In this document: one piece after another, positions 16,545-26,475 of the stretch | Position numbering within the stretch: position 1 is the stretch's first letter | Layout: each line of letters begins with the position of its first letter | Assembly: GCF_017347085.1 (NCBI RefSeq) | Contig: NZ_JADPSA010000023.1 | Location: 1 to 64,000, forward strand | DNA length: 64,000 nt | DNA from: Nesterenkonia sp. E16_10 | GTDB lineage: Bacteria; Actinomycetota; Actinomycetes; Actinomycetales; Micrococcaceae | Reading direction: 5' to 3' | Position numbers and translations under genes: made by a program | Notes under the pieces: model-generated | The model's input: the letters and a program-made list of their open reading frames with translations, nothing else | Told to the model about the DNA's origin: nothing | Databases searched by the model: none

Positions 16545-18540
16545 GAACCGAGTGACGCCATTCTGGCGGATGGTTGTGATCGTGCTGACGGTCCTGGGCG
16601 TGCTGATCGCCATGAATCAGGTCTTCTTCTGGAACGTGGGCGGACTGGGCCTGTTGAGAAACTCGTACCTCTATCTGATCCTGGGCGTGTTCCTGCCCGT
16701 GGTGTTCATCGTCAATCCCCTGCGGAAGATCCCGCTTGCCCAAGCGGTGGAACAGTCGGAGGGTGAGTCTGGCGACGACGTCGCTCCCAAGGAACGCCCA
16801 GTTCAGGCTCTCGATGTGCTGCTGATGGTGGTTGCGGCGAGCGTCTGCGGCTATTTCGCCTTCAACGGGACCCGGATCTATGACTTCGGCTGGGAGTACA
16901 TGGCGCCCACCGCCGCGACAGTCTCCGCGTTCCTGCTGTGGATCGTGGTGCTCGAAGCGCTTCGCCGGACCGGTGGAATGGTCGTCACCGTGATCGCCCT
17001 GCTGTTCTCGCTGTACCCACTGGTGGCGGGGGATCTTCCTATCGGAATCCTCCAGGGTGTCAGTTACGACCTCAAGACCCTGGCACAGGTGCACACCATG
17101 GGAGCCGAGAGCCTGCTGGGCCTGCCCATCCAGACTGCGGCGACCATCCTGGTCGGTTTTCTGGTCTTCGGCGTAGCCCTGCAGCACACTGGCGGTGCTG
17201 ACTTCTTCCACAAACTTTCGATGTCGATCTTCGGCCGGTACAGAGGCGGCGCGGCGAAGGTCTCAGTGGCGAGCAGCGCAGCAATGGGCATGATGAGCGG
17301 AAGTGCGGTCTCGAACGTCCTGACTACCGGGCCCATGACCATTCCAGCCATGAAGCGCTCCGGATTCAGCCCCACCTACGCAGGTGGGGTCGAGGCGACG
17401 GCAGCCTCAGGGGGGTCCATCACGCCTCCGATCATGGGTACCGCAGCGTTCCTCATGGTCTCTTTCGTGGGAGTGCCCTACACCGAGATCCTCATCGCCG
17501 CGGCCATTCCTGCGGCCCTCTTCTTTCTGGGCATCTACCTGCAGGTGGACGGTTACGCCGCCCGCAAGGGACTGAAGGGCGTAGCGCCCGCCCTCCTGCC
17601 CCGGACCCTGGTCACGCTGATGCAGGGCTGGCCCTACATCCTGGCGCTGGGTCTGCTGACCGGTCTGCTCTTCTTCACGAACTCCGAGACCCAGGTGCCG
17701 TATTGGGTGATCCTGGTGCTTCTGGTCGTGGCAGTCCTGCGCCCAAGCCAGAAATTCGGACTCCGGGAGTTCGCCGACTTCCTGGTTGCGGCCGGCCGGA
17801 CGCTGGGAAACATCATCGGGATCATCGCAGGAGTCGGCCTGATCGTCGGTGGCCTCACGGCGACGGGGGTGAGCCTCTCCCTCGCCCGTGAACTGGTCGC
17901 AGTGGTCGGCGACAATGTGGTGCTCATCCTCATTGCCGGCGCTGTCACCTGCTTCATCCTTGGCATGGGCATGACGATCTCAGCGGCGTACGTGTTCCTG
18001 GCAATCGTGATGGTTCCAGCGGTCATCGACTTGGGAGTCAACCCACTCGCTGCCCACCTGTTCGTCATCTACTGGGCGTCCGTCTCCTACATCACCCCAC
18101 CCGTAGGTCTCGCCGCCTTCGCCGCGGCAGGAATCGCCAAGGCTTCTCCCATGGGCACCTGCGTGGCAGCCATGAAGCTGGGAGCGGTGAAGTACATCGT
18201 TCCGTTCGGATTCGCCCTCAATCCTGCACTCGTGGCACAAGAATCCCCCGGGCGGGTGCTGCTCGCGTTCGCATTGAGCATCGTAGGCGTCTACGCCCTG
18301 GCCTCGGCCATCGAGGGCTGGACGGTCGGCTTCGACCGCCGGATGCCCGTCCTGGGTCGCCTCTTGGGTGCCGTCGGAGGGTTCCTGCTGTTCATGCCAG
18401 CGCCGCTCAGCGCGGTCCTGGGACTGGCGCTCGTGGCTGTCAGCCTCGTGCTCGCCTTCCTGACCGTGAAGCCCGGGACCCCCGCCGACGACGGTGCTGC
18501 CCCCTCCCAGATTCCCGCGTCTGCGACAAGCGTCGCCTGA
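16534..18540 (+). CDS. TRAP transporter fused 4TM-12TM permease
   Basis: A 668-residue membrane protein with many hydrophobic helices, the fused small-plus-large subunit form typical of TAXI-TRAP systems. ASSAAMGMMSGSAVSNVLTTG and EATAASGGSITPPIMG are signature segments of the large (DctM) subunit. Sodium-driven import of the acid bound by the upstream lipoprotein is expected. The ATG at 16534 overlaps the upstream gene. The downstream crotonase gene starts 15 bases later. Confidence 0.9.
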   Translation: MRAENRVTPFWRMVVIVLTVLGVLIAMNQVFFWNVGGLGLLRNSYLYLILGVFLPVVFIVNPLRKIPLAQAVEQSEGESGDDVAPKERPVQALDVLLMVVAASVCGYFAFNGTRIYDFGWEYMAPTAATVSAFLLWIVVLEALRRTGGMVVTVIALLFSLYPLVAGDLPIGILQGVSYDLKTLAQVHTMGAESLLGLPIQTAATILVGFLVFGVALQHTGGADFFHKLSMSIFGRYRGGAAKVSVASSAAMGMMSGSAVSNVLTTGPMTIPAMKRSGFSPTYAGGVEATAASGGSITPPIMGTAAFLMVSFVGVPYTEILIAAAIPAALFFLGIYLQVDGYAARKGLKGVAPALLPRTLVTLMQGWPYILALGLLTGLLFFTNSETQVPYWVILVLLVVAVLRPSQKFGLREFADFLVAAGRTLGNIIGIIAGVGLIVGGLTATGVSLSLARELVAVVGDNVVLILIAGAVTCFILGMGMTISAAYVFLAIVMVPAVIDLGVNPLAAHLFVIYWASVSYITPPVGLAAFAAAGIAKASPMGTCVAAMKLGAVKYIVPFGFALNPALVAQESPGRVLLAFALSIVGVYALASAIEGWTVGFDRRMPVLGRLLGAVGGFLLFMPAPLSAVLGLALVAVSLVLAFLTVKPGTPADDGAAPSQIPASATSVA

Positions 18541-18555
18541 TCGAAAGGACCAGAC

Positions 18556-19374
18556 ATGACAGAAACCACCACCCCCAGCGCCAACGGTGCTGCCGCCGGG
18601 ACAAGCGTCGTCACCACCGAGATCAGAGGCGGTGTTGCTGTCGTGACCGTGAACCGCCCGGAGGTGCGCAATGCCCTGAACTTCGGCGTGCTGGATGGCA
18701 TCGAGGCCGCGCTCGACTCGCTCGAGCGCGACGGTGACGTCGGTGCCATCGTGTTCACCGGTCACGGAGAGAAGGCGTTCGTGGCCGGTGCGGACATCAA
18801 CCAGCTCATCGGCTACACGCTGCGCGACGGGCTCACGGCACGGATGCAGCGGTTGTGGGACCGGATCCAGGAATCTGATCTGCCCACCATCGCAGCGGTC
18901 AACGGATTCGCACTGGGAGGGGGCAACGAATTGGCGATGTCCTGCGACATCCGCGTGGCGGCGCAGAACGCTCAGTTCGGCCTGCCCGAGACCAACCTCG
19001 GAATCCTTCCCGGTGCCGGAGGCACCCAGCGGCTGTCACGACTGGTCGGCCTGGGCCGGGCGCAGGAGATGATCCTTACCGGCCGCATCATCGACGCGGA
19101 GGAGGCACTGCGCATCGGGTTGGTGACCAACGTGGTGCCGCCGGAGGAGCTGATGGACACCGTGCTGTCCACGGCCGAGACGATCCTGGCCAAGGGTCCG
19201 TTGGCCGTGCGGCTGGCCAAGCTGGTCGTGCGCGGCGGCGCCGAGACGGACCAGTCCACAGGGCTGCTCCTCGAACGCCTGGCGCAGTCCCTGCTCTACG
19301 CCTCCGATGAGAAGGCTGAAGGCGCCACGGCGTTCCTCGAGAAGCGCCGAGCACGATTCCGCGCCGAGGAGTGA
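18556..19374 (+). CDS. Enoyl-CoA hydratase
   Basis: A 272-residue crotonase. Both hydratase glutamates appear present: GFALGGGNELAMSCD and FGLPETNLGILPGAGG. AFVAGADINQL is the first oxyanion-hole element. It would add water to the 2,3-enoyl-CoA made by the acyl-CoA dehydrogenases of the cluster. Preceded by GAAAGGACCAGAC; follows the TRAP permease by 15 bases in one operon. Confidence 0.85.
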   Translation: MTETTTPSANGAAAGTSVVTTEIRGGVAVVTVNRPEVRNALNFGVLDGIEAALDSLERDGDVGAIVFTGHGEKAFVAGADINQLIGYTLRDGLTARMQRLWDRIQESDLPTIAAVNGFALGGGNELAMSCDIRVAAQNAQFGLPETNLGILPGAGGTQRLSRLVGLGRAQEMILTGRIIDAEEALRIGLVTNVVPPEELMDTVLSTAETILAKGPLAVRLAKLVVRGGAETDQSTGLLLERLAQSLLYASDEKAEGATAFLEKRRARFRAEE

Positions 19375-19455
19375 CGTCCACATCCTGATCGATGATCCCG
19401 TGACCACCCCGGGACAGTTTCCGAACATTTCAGCGAAGCATCCCAAGGAGCAGAT

Positions 19456-20337
19456 ATGACGCCCGATTCGACCACCGACACCATCGACGACGTCCTCGTC
19501 GTCGGCGCTGGGGCCATGGGGACGCAGATCGGGGCGGCCTTCGCCCTGGCTGGCTACAGCGTCACCACAGGCGACCTCGCCCCCGAAGCCCTCGACGAGT
19601 CGCGGGACGAGGCACAGCGGCGCCTCCGACGACTGGCCGAGAAGGGGACATTCAGCCGCGAGGAGGTCGACTCGGCGCTGGAGCGGATGTTGTATACGAC
19701 GGACTCCCTCGAGGCGGCTCGGACGACCGACTTCGTGCTCGAGGCCGCCGTGGAGCGGATCGACATCAAACGACAGCTCTTCGCCGACCTCGACGAGGCC
19801 GCCCCGGAACATGTGATCCTGGCGACCAACTCCTCGACGATCCCTTCGTCCCTGCTCATGGATGCCACAGCCAGGCCGGACCGGGTTTGCAACATGCACT
19901 TCTTCAACCCGGCGCTGGTGATGAACTGCGTCGAGGTGGTGCGCAACCCGCAGACCTCGGACGCGACCGTGGAGGCTGCTCTTGGGATGGTGCACCGGCT
20001 CGGCAAGGAGCCTGTCCGGTTGAACAAGGAGATCCCGGGGTTCGTCGCCAACCGTTTGCTGGGCGCCCTTCGGAACGAGGCTCTTCGGCTGGAGGCCGAC
20101 GGCGTGGCCAGCTACCAGGACATCGATGTGGCCGCCCGGACAGCGTTGGGCCACCCCATGGGCCCGTTCGAGCTCATGGACCTGGTGGGGATCGACGTGT
20201 CGTATCTGATCCGACTCTCCGAGTACGAGCAGAGCGGGGACCCGGCAGACCTGCCGCACCCGTCCGTGCAGAAGCTCTACGAGCAGGGCCGCTACGGACG
20301 CAAGAACGGCCGTGGTTGGTATGAGTACGCAGGCTGA
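19456..20337 (+). CDS. 3-hydroxyacyl-CoA dehydrogenase
   Basis: A 293-residue NAD-dependent enzyme. The N-terminal Rossmann motif is VVGAGAMGTQIGAAFALAGY. Downstream, the ATNSSTIPSS and MHFFNPALVMNCVEVV segments carry the catalytic His. The C-terminal domain has PGFVANRLLGALRNEA and DIDVAARTALGHPMGPFELMD. It oxidises the 3-hydroxyacyl-CoA from the preceding hydratase. AAGGAG lies six bases before the ATG. Confidence 0.9.
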   Translation: MTPDSTTDTIDDVLVVGAGAMGTQIGAAFALAGYSVTTGDLAPEALDESRDEAQRRLRRLAEKGTFSREEVDSALERMLYTTDSLEAARTTDFVLEAAVERIDIKRQLFADLDEAAPEHVILATNSSTIPSSLLMDATARPDRVCNMHFFNPALVMNCVEVVRNPQTSDATVEAALGMVHRLGKEPVRLNKEIPGFVANRLLGALRNEALRLEADGVASYQDIDVAARTALGHPMGPFELMDLVGIDVSYLIRLSEYEQSGDPADLPHPSVQKLYEQGRYGRKNGRGWYEYAG

Positions 20338-20385
20338 GCAGCCCCGACGTCGAACAGACACGAGAAGAAGAGGAAGAGAGACGAC

Positions 20386-21600
20386 ATGAGTCGATTCGAT
20401 GACTTGGGCGTTCTGGAGGAGATCTTCGGTCGCCGAGGCACAGGCCCGCTCGCCGGGGTAGTGGTGGCGGATCTCAGCCGTGTGCTTGCAGGGCCCTACG
20501 CCACGATGCTCCTCGCCGATATGGGCGCGACCGTCATCAAGGTGGAATCCACCACCGGCGACGACGCCCGCGCATGGGTTCCGCCGCACCGGGACGGGGA
20601 GAGCACGTTCTTCCTCTCGGTCAACCGCAACAAGCAGTCCATCGCATTGGACTTCTCGGATCCTGCACAGCTCGAGATCGTGGAGCGGATCATCGCCCGG
20701 GCCGACGTGTTGGTGGAGAACTTCAAACCCGGCGGACTGAAGCGCTACGGACTCGACTACGAGAGCGTCAGCGCGTGGCGTCCAGATCTCGTCTACGCCT
20801 CCATCACCGGCTTCGGCACCGCAGGTGGAGCCGACCTGCCCGGCTACGATCTGCTTGCCCAGGCGCTTTCAGGGATGATGAGCCTCACCGGCAGCGAATC
20901 CGGTGAACCCTACCGCGCCGGCGTGGCGCTCTTCGACGTGATCACCGGACTCCACGCGGTCTCCGGCATCCTGGGGGCATTCCATGAGCGCCAGGGTTCC
21001 GGGAGCGGGCAGCACGTCGAGCTCAACCTGTTGACCTCGGCGCTCTCGGGGCTGGTCAACCAGTCCGCCGCCTACGTGGCCGGCGGCAGCGTCCCGACTC
21101 GCATGGGCAACGAGCACCCGAGCCTGTATCCCTACGAACCATTCCCCACTCTGGACAAGAACATGGTGATCGCCGTAGGAAACAACGGGCAGTTCGCTCG
21201 CCTGTGCCAGTGCCTCGGGGCTCCCGAGCTTGCTGTGGATGAGCGCTTCGCCACCGTGGGGGCGCGAAACGCCAACCGCGTGGAGCTGCGTCAGCTCCTG
21301 ATCGACGGACTCAGCACGCGCAACGCCGCCGACTGGTTCGAACGACTCAAGGCGGCACAGGTGCCTTGCGCGCCGATCCTCGGGGTGGACGAAGGTGTGC
21401 ATTTCGCCGAAGACCTCGGCTTGGAGCCGGTGGTCATGGCCGGTTCCGGAGAGCGGGAGATTCCCACGGTGCGTCATCCGGTGGATTTCAGCCGAACCCC
21501 GGTCGACTACACCCACGCTCCGCCCCGCCTCGATGGCGACCGGGGTCGGGTCCTGGCGTGGCTTGAGCGCGTCGAACCTGAAGTGCGGAAAGCCTCATGA
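20386..21600 (+). CDS. Family III CoA-transferase
   Basis: A 404-residue CaiB/BaiF-type enzyme. LAGPYATMLLADMGATVIKVE is the N-terminal signature. PGYDLLAQALSGMMSLTG contains the Asp expected to form the acyl-anhydride intermediate. It probably loads CoA onto the acid imported by the TRAP system, taking CoA from succinyl-CoA or another acyl-CoA donor. It ends in ATGA, overlapping the next gene. Donor and acceptor are not readable from sequence. Confidence 0.88.
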   Translation: MSRFDDLGVLEEIFGRRGTGPLAGVVVADLSRVLAGPYATMLLADMGATVIKVESTTGDDARAWVPPHRDGESTFFLSVNRNKQSIALDFSDPAQLEIVERIIARADVLVENFKPGGLKRYGLDYESVSAWRPDLVYASITGFGTAGGADLPGYDLLAQALSGMMSLTGSESGEPYRAGVALFDVITGLHAVSGILGAFHERQGSGSGQHVELNLLTSALSGLVNQSAAYVAGGSVPTRMGNEHPSLYPYEPFPTLDKNMVIAVGNNGQFARLCQCLGAPELAVDERFATVGARNANRVELRQLLIDGLSTRNAADWFERLKAAQVPCAPILGVDEGVHFAEDLGLEPVVMAGSGEREIPTVRHPVDFSRTPVDYTHAPPRLDGDRGRVLAWLERVEPEVRKAS

Positions 21601-22058
21601 GCGCTGTCCACCTCGTCGTGCTGCCCGTTCGCTGGTCGGATCAGGACCTCAATGGGCACGTCAACAACGCCCGTGTGGTGACCCTGATCGAGGAGGCGCG
21701 GATATCTGCGATCACCTCCTGGTTGGGCGACGACGGCATCCCTGACCCAGCCCGGCCGCGGGTGGTCGTCTCCCTCACCGTCGACTACCTGCGCCCCCTG
21801 GACCATGGACCGGAGCTGACGGCGCGTGTCTGGGTCTCGGCGATCGGCCGTTCCTCCTACACGGTGGACTACGAAGTGGTCCAGCACAGCGAGGTTGCAG
21901 TCCGTGCTCGGACGGTGCTCGTCCAGACAAACCCGGCCACAGGACGGTCCGCCCCGCTTCCCGAGCGCCTGAGGCGCATGCTCGCCCAGATCCTCACCCC
22001 ACAGTCGAAGCCGGTGCCGCCCGGGGCTGAGCCCGGTGCCTCGACCGAACATCAGTGA
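21597..22058 (+). CDS. 4-hydroxybenzoyl-CoA-type thioesterase
   Basis: A 153-residue hot-dog-fold protein. VRWSDQDLNGHVNNARVVTLIEEAR matches the 4HBT family active-site segment, with Asp as the expected catalytic residue. It may release CoA from stalled intermediates in the pathway, recycling CoA. Start codon overlaps the CoA-transferase stop (ATGA). Confidence 0.82.
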   Translation: MSAVHLVVLPVRWSDQDLNGHVNNARVVTLIEEARISAITSWLGDDGIPDPARPRVVVSLTVDYLRPLDHGPELTARVWVSAIGRSSYTVDYEVVQHSEVAVRARTVLVQTNPATGRSAPLPERLRRMLAQILTPQSKPVPPGAEPGASTEHQ

Positions 22059-22113
22059 CACACGAACCCACCACCAGGCCGGGTCCGCCGACCCGTCGAC
22101 GAAAGGACCAACC

Positions 22114-23343
22114 ATGACCGCGACTACATCGACCCGGAGCGCGCCCGCAGCGGCCACCGGCACCACCACCGACGCCGACTACTTCCGTCTCGACGAAGAT
22201 CTCAGCCCAGAAGAGATCGCCATCCGGGACAAGGTTCGGTCCTTCGCCGAGCAGCAGGTGCTGCCGATCATCAACGACTACTGGGAGCGAGCGGAGTTTC
22301 CCTGGGAGCTGTTGCCTGGACTGGCAGAGCTCGGCATCATCGGCACCACGATTCAGGGCCACGGCTGTCCAGGAATGAGCCGCAAAGCCGCCGGCATGGT
22401 GGCCCGTGAGATGTCACGTGCCGACGGCAGCATCAATACGTTCATCGGGGTACACGCCAACCTTTGTATGGGCAGCTTGAACATGCTCGGAAGCGAGTCG
22501 CAGAAGGAGCGGTGGCTCCCTGAGATGGCGCGCCTGAAGAAGACCGGCGCGTTCGCGCTCACCGAACCCGACCACGGCTCCGACTCGGTCGCACTGGAGA
22601 CCAGCGCCCGCCGTGAGGGTGACACCTGGGTGATCGACGGGCATAAACGCTGGATCGGCAACGGAGATGCTGCCGACGTCACTGTCCTATTCGCACGAAA
22701 CGTCGAAGACGGGAAGGTCAACGCCTTCGTTGTGGAGAAAGACGAGCATCAGAACTACCCAACCGGGTACAGACCTGAACGGATCACTGGCAAGGTCGGT
22801 AAGCGGGCCATCCAGCAGGCGGATATCACCATCGAAGGTGTGCGCGTTCCCGACGAGAACAGACTCACCGGGTGCAACTCCTTCAAGGATGTCTCTCGGG
22901 TGCTGCAAGCGACTCGCGGTGGAGCCTCCTGGGAAGCCGTAGGCCACGCAATGGCGGTCTTCGAGATTGCCGCCGAGTATGCGTCCAGGCGCAAGCAGTT
23001 CGGCAACGTCATCGGGGGTTACCAGCTGGTGCAATCGCGGCTTGCCAACATGCTCAGCGAACTCACCACGATGCAGCTTCTGTGCAACCGGATGGCTGAG
23101 CTCGCCGATCGTGGCCAGCTCACGAACGCGCAGGCCTCCATGGTGAAGATGTCGACCGCTCAGAAGGGCAAATGGATCTGCAACGAGGCACGCGATCTGC
23201 TCGCCGGAAACGGACTCCTGCTGGAGAATCACGTCGCCCGGCACATGACCGACATGGAGGTCGTCTCAACCTATGAGGGCACCGACGCCATCCAGTCCCT
23301 GCTCGTAGGACGAGACATCACCGGGATCTCCGCCTTCAAGTGA
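22114..23343 (+). CDS. Acyl-CoA dehydrogenase, GCDH-like, Arg-less
   Basis: A 409-residue flavoenzyme related to the one encoded at 13196-14374. FALTEPDHGSDSVAL is the FAD loop and VSTYEGTDAIQSL carries the catalytic Glu. Where glutaryl-CoA dehydrogenase has the carboxylate-binding Arg (GLRTFVSVQ in the paralogue), this protein reads SINTFIGVH, so Arg is replaced by Asn. A substrate without that distal carboxylate, or a bound non-oxidative role, is likely. The start at 22114 has GAAAGGA eight bases upstream; an in-frame ATG at 22036 is unsupported. Confidence 0.85.
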   Translation: MTATTSTRSAPAAATGTTTDADYFRLDEDLSPEEIAIRDKVRSFAEQQVLPIINDYWERAEFPWELLPGLAELGIIGTTIQGHGCPGMSRKAAGMVAREMSRADGSINTFIGVHANLCMGSLNMLGSESQKERWLPEMARLKKTGAFALTEPDHGSDSVALETSARREGDTWVIDGHKRWIGNGDAADVTVLFARNVEDGKVNAFVVEKDEHQNYPTGYRPERITGKVGKRAIQQADITIEGVRVPDENRLTGCNSFKDVSRVLQATRGGASWEAVGHAMAVFEIAAEYASRRKQFGNVIGGYQLVQSRLANMLSELTTMQLLCNRMAELADRGQLTNAQASMVKMSTAQKGKWICNEARDLLAGNGLLLENHVARHMTDMEVVSTYEGTDAIQSLLVGRDITGISAFK

Positions 23344-23386
23344 AAAGCCCTTGACAACCTGACCTCATGACAGATGGGAAGAGATA

Positions 23387-24586
23387 GTGACGGAAGCATT
23401 CTTGGTCGGCGGTTCTCGCACCCCGACGGGCAACTACGGCGGCGCGCTGGCCAGCGTCCGCCCGGACGACCTGGCCGCCCTGGTGATCCAGCACACGGTG
23501 GCTGACGCGGGGATCGACCCTCACGACGTCGACGAGGTCATCCTTGGCTGTGCCAATGGTGCAGGGGAAGACAACCGCAACGTCGCCCGCATGGCCTGGC
23601 TGCTGGCGGGTTTCCCCGACACTGTTCCGGGGATCACCGTCAACCGGCTGTGCGCCTCCAGCCTGTCGGCGATCATCACCGCCTCACACATGATCAAGTC
23701 CGGGGCGGCTGACCTCGTCGTCGCCGGTGGTGTCGAGTCCATGTCCCGTGCCCCCTGGGTCATCGAGAAGCCGACCGCAGCCTTCGCAAAGCCCGGGGAG
23801 GTCTTCGACACCTCGATCGGTTGGAGGTTCACGAATCCAGAGTTCAAGAAGACCGACAAGTTGACCTACTCGATGCCCGAGACCGCCGAGGAGGTCGCGG
23901 GGGTGGACGGCATCACCCGAGACGAGGCCGACGCGTTCGCCGTTGCCTCCCACGAGCGCGCCATCGCCGCGAGCGAGGCCGGTCATTTCTCGCAGGAGAT
24001 CATTCCCGTCACAGTGAAGGACCGCAAAGGCGCCGAGACGGTCGTAGTCGCCGATGAGGGTCCCCGACCGGGCACCAGCACCGAGGTCCTCGCGCGGCTG
24101 CGCCCCGTGGTCAAGGCCGACGGGATCGTCACGGCCGGCAACTCTTCCTCCCTCAACGACGGCGCCTCGGCGATACTGGTCGCCTCGGAGCGAGCCATCA
24201 AGAAGTATGGCCTTGCCGCTCGAGCACGGATCGTGGACGGCGCCTCCGCCGGGGTGGCCCCTCATCTCATGGGGCTCGGCCCGGTCCCGGCCACCAACAA
24301 GGTGCTCGAGCGCAGCGGCTATTCCATCGACGACCTCGGCGCCGTCGAACTGAACGAGGCCTTTGCCACCCAGTCACTGGCCTGCATCAGGCGCCTTGGG
24401 CTCGATGCCGGAACCGTGAACAACGACGGCGGCGCGATCGCCCTCGGTCACGCCCTGGGCTCATCCGGGTCGAGGATCACCACCACTCTGCTGGGGCGTA
24501 TGGAGCGTGAGTCGGCACAGATGGGCCTGGTCACCATGTGCGTGGGAGTCGGTCAGGGTACGGCGATGCTGTTGGAGAAGGTCTGA
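23387..24586 (+). CDS. Acetyl-CoA acyltransferase (thiolase)
   Basis: A 399-residue thiolase. The nucleophilic Cys is in VNRLCASSL, the His in [11 protein letters not shown], and the second Cys in [10 protein letters not shown]. It cleaves a 3-ketoacyl-CoA to acetyl-CoA and a shortened acyl-CoA. Overall look is close to the beta-ketoadipyl-CoA thiolase (PcaF/PaaJ) branch, which would suit a dicarboxylate, but this cannot be settled by eye. GTG start with GGAAGAG upstream. The next gene starts on the TGATG overlap. Confidence 0.88.
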   Translation: MTEAFLVGGSRTPTGNYGGALASVRPDDLAALVIQHTVADAGIDPHDVDEVILGCANGAGEDNRNVARMAWLLAGFPDTVPGITVNRLCASSLSAIITASHMIKSGAADLVVAGGVESMSRAPWVIEKPTAAFAKPGEVFDTSIGWRFTNPEFKKTDKLTYSMPETAEEVAGVDGITRDEADAFAVASHERAIAASEAGHFSQEIIPVTVKDRKGAETVVVADEGPRPGTSTEVLARLRPVVKADGIVTAGNSSSLNDGASAILVASERAIKKYGLAARARIVDGASAGVAPHLMGLGPVPATNKVLERSGYSIDDLGAVELNEAFATQSLACIRRLGLDAGTVNNDGGAIALGHALGSSGSRITTTLLGRMERESAQMGLVTMCVGVGQGTAMLLEKV

Positions 24587-25443
24587 TGGATGTCGTCATG
24601 CCATCCGTCGTCGGAGTTCTCGGGGGAGGCCGGATGGGGGCAGGGATCGCCCACTCGTTCCTGCTTGCCGGCGCTCGGGTGAGGATCGTCGAGCGAGACC
24701 TGGAGTCTGCGCGAGCCGCCAAGGAGCGCGTCGAGCGGGACATCTCGAGATCGATTGAGCGAGGCTCGGTGGAGGAGGGTTTCAAGGAACTGGCCGGACG
24801 CCTCACGACGAGCGTGGACCCTGCCGAGTTTTCGCAGGCGGAACTGGTGGTCGAAGCCGTCCCGGAGTCCTGGGCACTGAAGGTCGCTGCCCTGCAGGAC
24901 GTTGAGCGGCATGCCTCCCCGACGGCCTGGCTGGCCACCAATACATCCTCTCTGTCCGTGGATGACCTCGCTGGACAGCTGTCGAACCCCGAACGGTTCT
25001 GCGGCCTGCACTTCTTCAATCCGGTGCCGGCCTCGAAGCTTGTGGAGGTCGTGCTCTCGAAGCACACGCGCCAAGAACTCCGCGAGCTGTCGGTGGGCTG
25101 GGTGGAGGGGTTGGGCAAGACTCCAGTAGTGGTTCACGACTCGCCTGGTTTCGCATCCTCCCGACTTGGACTGGTCATCGCCCTCGAAGCGATTCGGATG
25201 GTCGAGGAAGGAGTTGCCTCGCCCGAGAGCATCGATGACGCGATGGTGTTGGGCTACAAGTTCCCGATCGGTCCACTGGCTCTGACCGACGTGGTCGGCC
25301 TGGATGTGCGCCTGGGAATCGCGGAGTACCTCGAGTCCAAGCTGGGGGACCGGTTCACCCCGCCGCCACTCATGCGGGCGATGGTTGCCAGAAATGAGCT
25401 GGGGCGCAAGACCGGCAGAGGCTTCTACAGCTACGGCGACTAG
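24586..25443 (+). CDS. 3-hydroxyacyl-CoA dehydrogenase (second)
   Basis: A 285-residue NAD-dependent dehydrogenase. The Rossmann motif is VLGGGRMGAGIAHSFLLAGA, and ATNTSSLSVDD plus GLHFFNPVPASKLVEVV hold the catalytic region. It is distinct from the homologue at 19456, so the pathway may need two dehydrogenation specificities. The ATG at 24586 overlaps the thiolase stop by one base; a frame from 24538 is inside the thiolase. Last gene of the operon, 25 bases from the convergent LysR. Confidence 0.88.
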   Translation: MDVVMPSVVGVLGGGRMGAGIAHSFLLAGARVRIVERDLESARAAKERVERDISRSIERGSVEEGFKELAGRLTTSVDPAEFSQAELVVEAVPESWALKVAALQDVERHASPTAWLATNTSSLSVDDLAGQLSNPERFCGLHFFNPVPASKLVEVVLSKHTRQELRELSVGWVEGLGKTPVVVHDSPGFASSRLGLVIALEAIRMVEEGVASPESIDDAMVLGYKFPIGPLALTDVVGLDVRLGIAEYLESKLGDRFTPPPLMRAMVARNELGRKTGRGFYSYGD

Positions 25444-25468
25444 CCCTGCGAGGATGGCGCCCTCATGA

Positions 25469-26416
25469 TCACTGCTGCGGCGGGCCCCCGGATGGGACTG
25501 AGACGGATTCTGCGTCCAGCGTCTCGGGCGGGGGGAAGACGGTCTTGGAGATGTCGACGACGGCACGCAGACCCGGACTGAGGTCGTCGCGTCGCCAGAT
25601 GAGCCGGACCTCCACCGGTTTCTGCCTGCTTCGCAACGGCCTGTAGACCACGCCGCGGGAAGGGACGTGGTCGCGCACGCTGGAAAGCGTGAGGGCGATC
25701 CCCATCTCCGCGCCGACAAGGACGACGAGAGTCCCGGAGTCAGGTGCCACCTGCACGATTCGCGGAACGAACCCCGCGTCTACGCCGAGTGCGTTGAGTC
25801 GATTCGGCAGGGTGGCTCCCGCGCCTCCCGGCAGGACCAGCCACGATTCATCGACAAGGTCTTCGGCCGCTACGGCGTCCTGACCTGCGAGACGGTGGTT
25901 CTCCGGGAGCGCGATCAGCAGCTCTTCCACACCGACGACACGGGAGCTGATCTCGGCGGGCAGGAAGTCCCACCGGCCAATGACGAGGTCGAGGGAGCTG
26001 TCCAGAACCTTCTGCAGGCCCACGTGCGAAAACTCCGAACTGTAGAGCTTCAGTGAGATCCCTGGACGTTGCCTTCGGATCTGACGCGCGAGTTCCCCCA
26101 CGGCCTGGTTGACCGATGCACCCGCAAAACCCAGTCGGGCAGCCCCCACCTCACCCTTCTGGGACTTCACGACAACATCCTTGATCCGCTGCGAGAGCAT
26201 GAGCAGTTCGCGAGCAGGTTGGAGGATCGCTTCGCCCTCTGGCGTCAGGGTCACATTGCGGGTGTCGCGGTCAAAAAGCTTGGCTCCCAGCTCCGTCTCC
26301 AACTGGTGGATGAGCCGACTCAACGGCGGTTGGGCCATGTGCAGCCGCTTAGCGGCTCGACCGAAGTGCAGCTCCTCCGCGACGGTGAGAAACGCTCTGG
26401 CTTTATGAACCTCCAT
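25469..26416 (-). CDS. LysR family regulator
   Basis: A 315-residue transcription factor. The winged helix-turn-helix is at the N-terminus (FLTVAEELHFGRAAKRLHMAQPPLSRLIHQLETELGAKLF), followed by the co-inducer domain. It converges with the beta-oxidation operon. Location suggests it controls that cluster, perhaps at the AT-rich divergent region 14417-14562. Effector unknown. Confidence 0.85.
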   Translation of the reverse strand: MEVHKARAFLTVAEELHFGRAAKRLHMAQPPLSRLIHQLETELGAKLFDRDTRNVTLTPEGEAILQPARELLMLSQRIKDVVVKSQKGEVGAARLGFAGASVNQAVGELARQIRRQRPGISLKLYSSEFSHVGLQKVLDSSLDLVIGRWDFLPAEISSRVVGVEELLIALPENHRLAGQDAVAAEDLVDESWLVLPGGAGATLPNRLNALGVDAGFVPRIVQVAPDSGTLVVLVGAEMGIALTLSSVRDHVPSRGVVYRPLRSRQKPVEVRLIWRRDDLSPGLRAVVDISKTVFPPPETLDAESVSVPSGGPPQQ

Positions 26417-26475
26417 TCGGCCATGCTAGCCCGCAGCCGAACAGCTGCCCTAGTGAATAGTCCAGTCGCCCGCCG

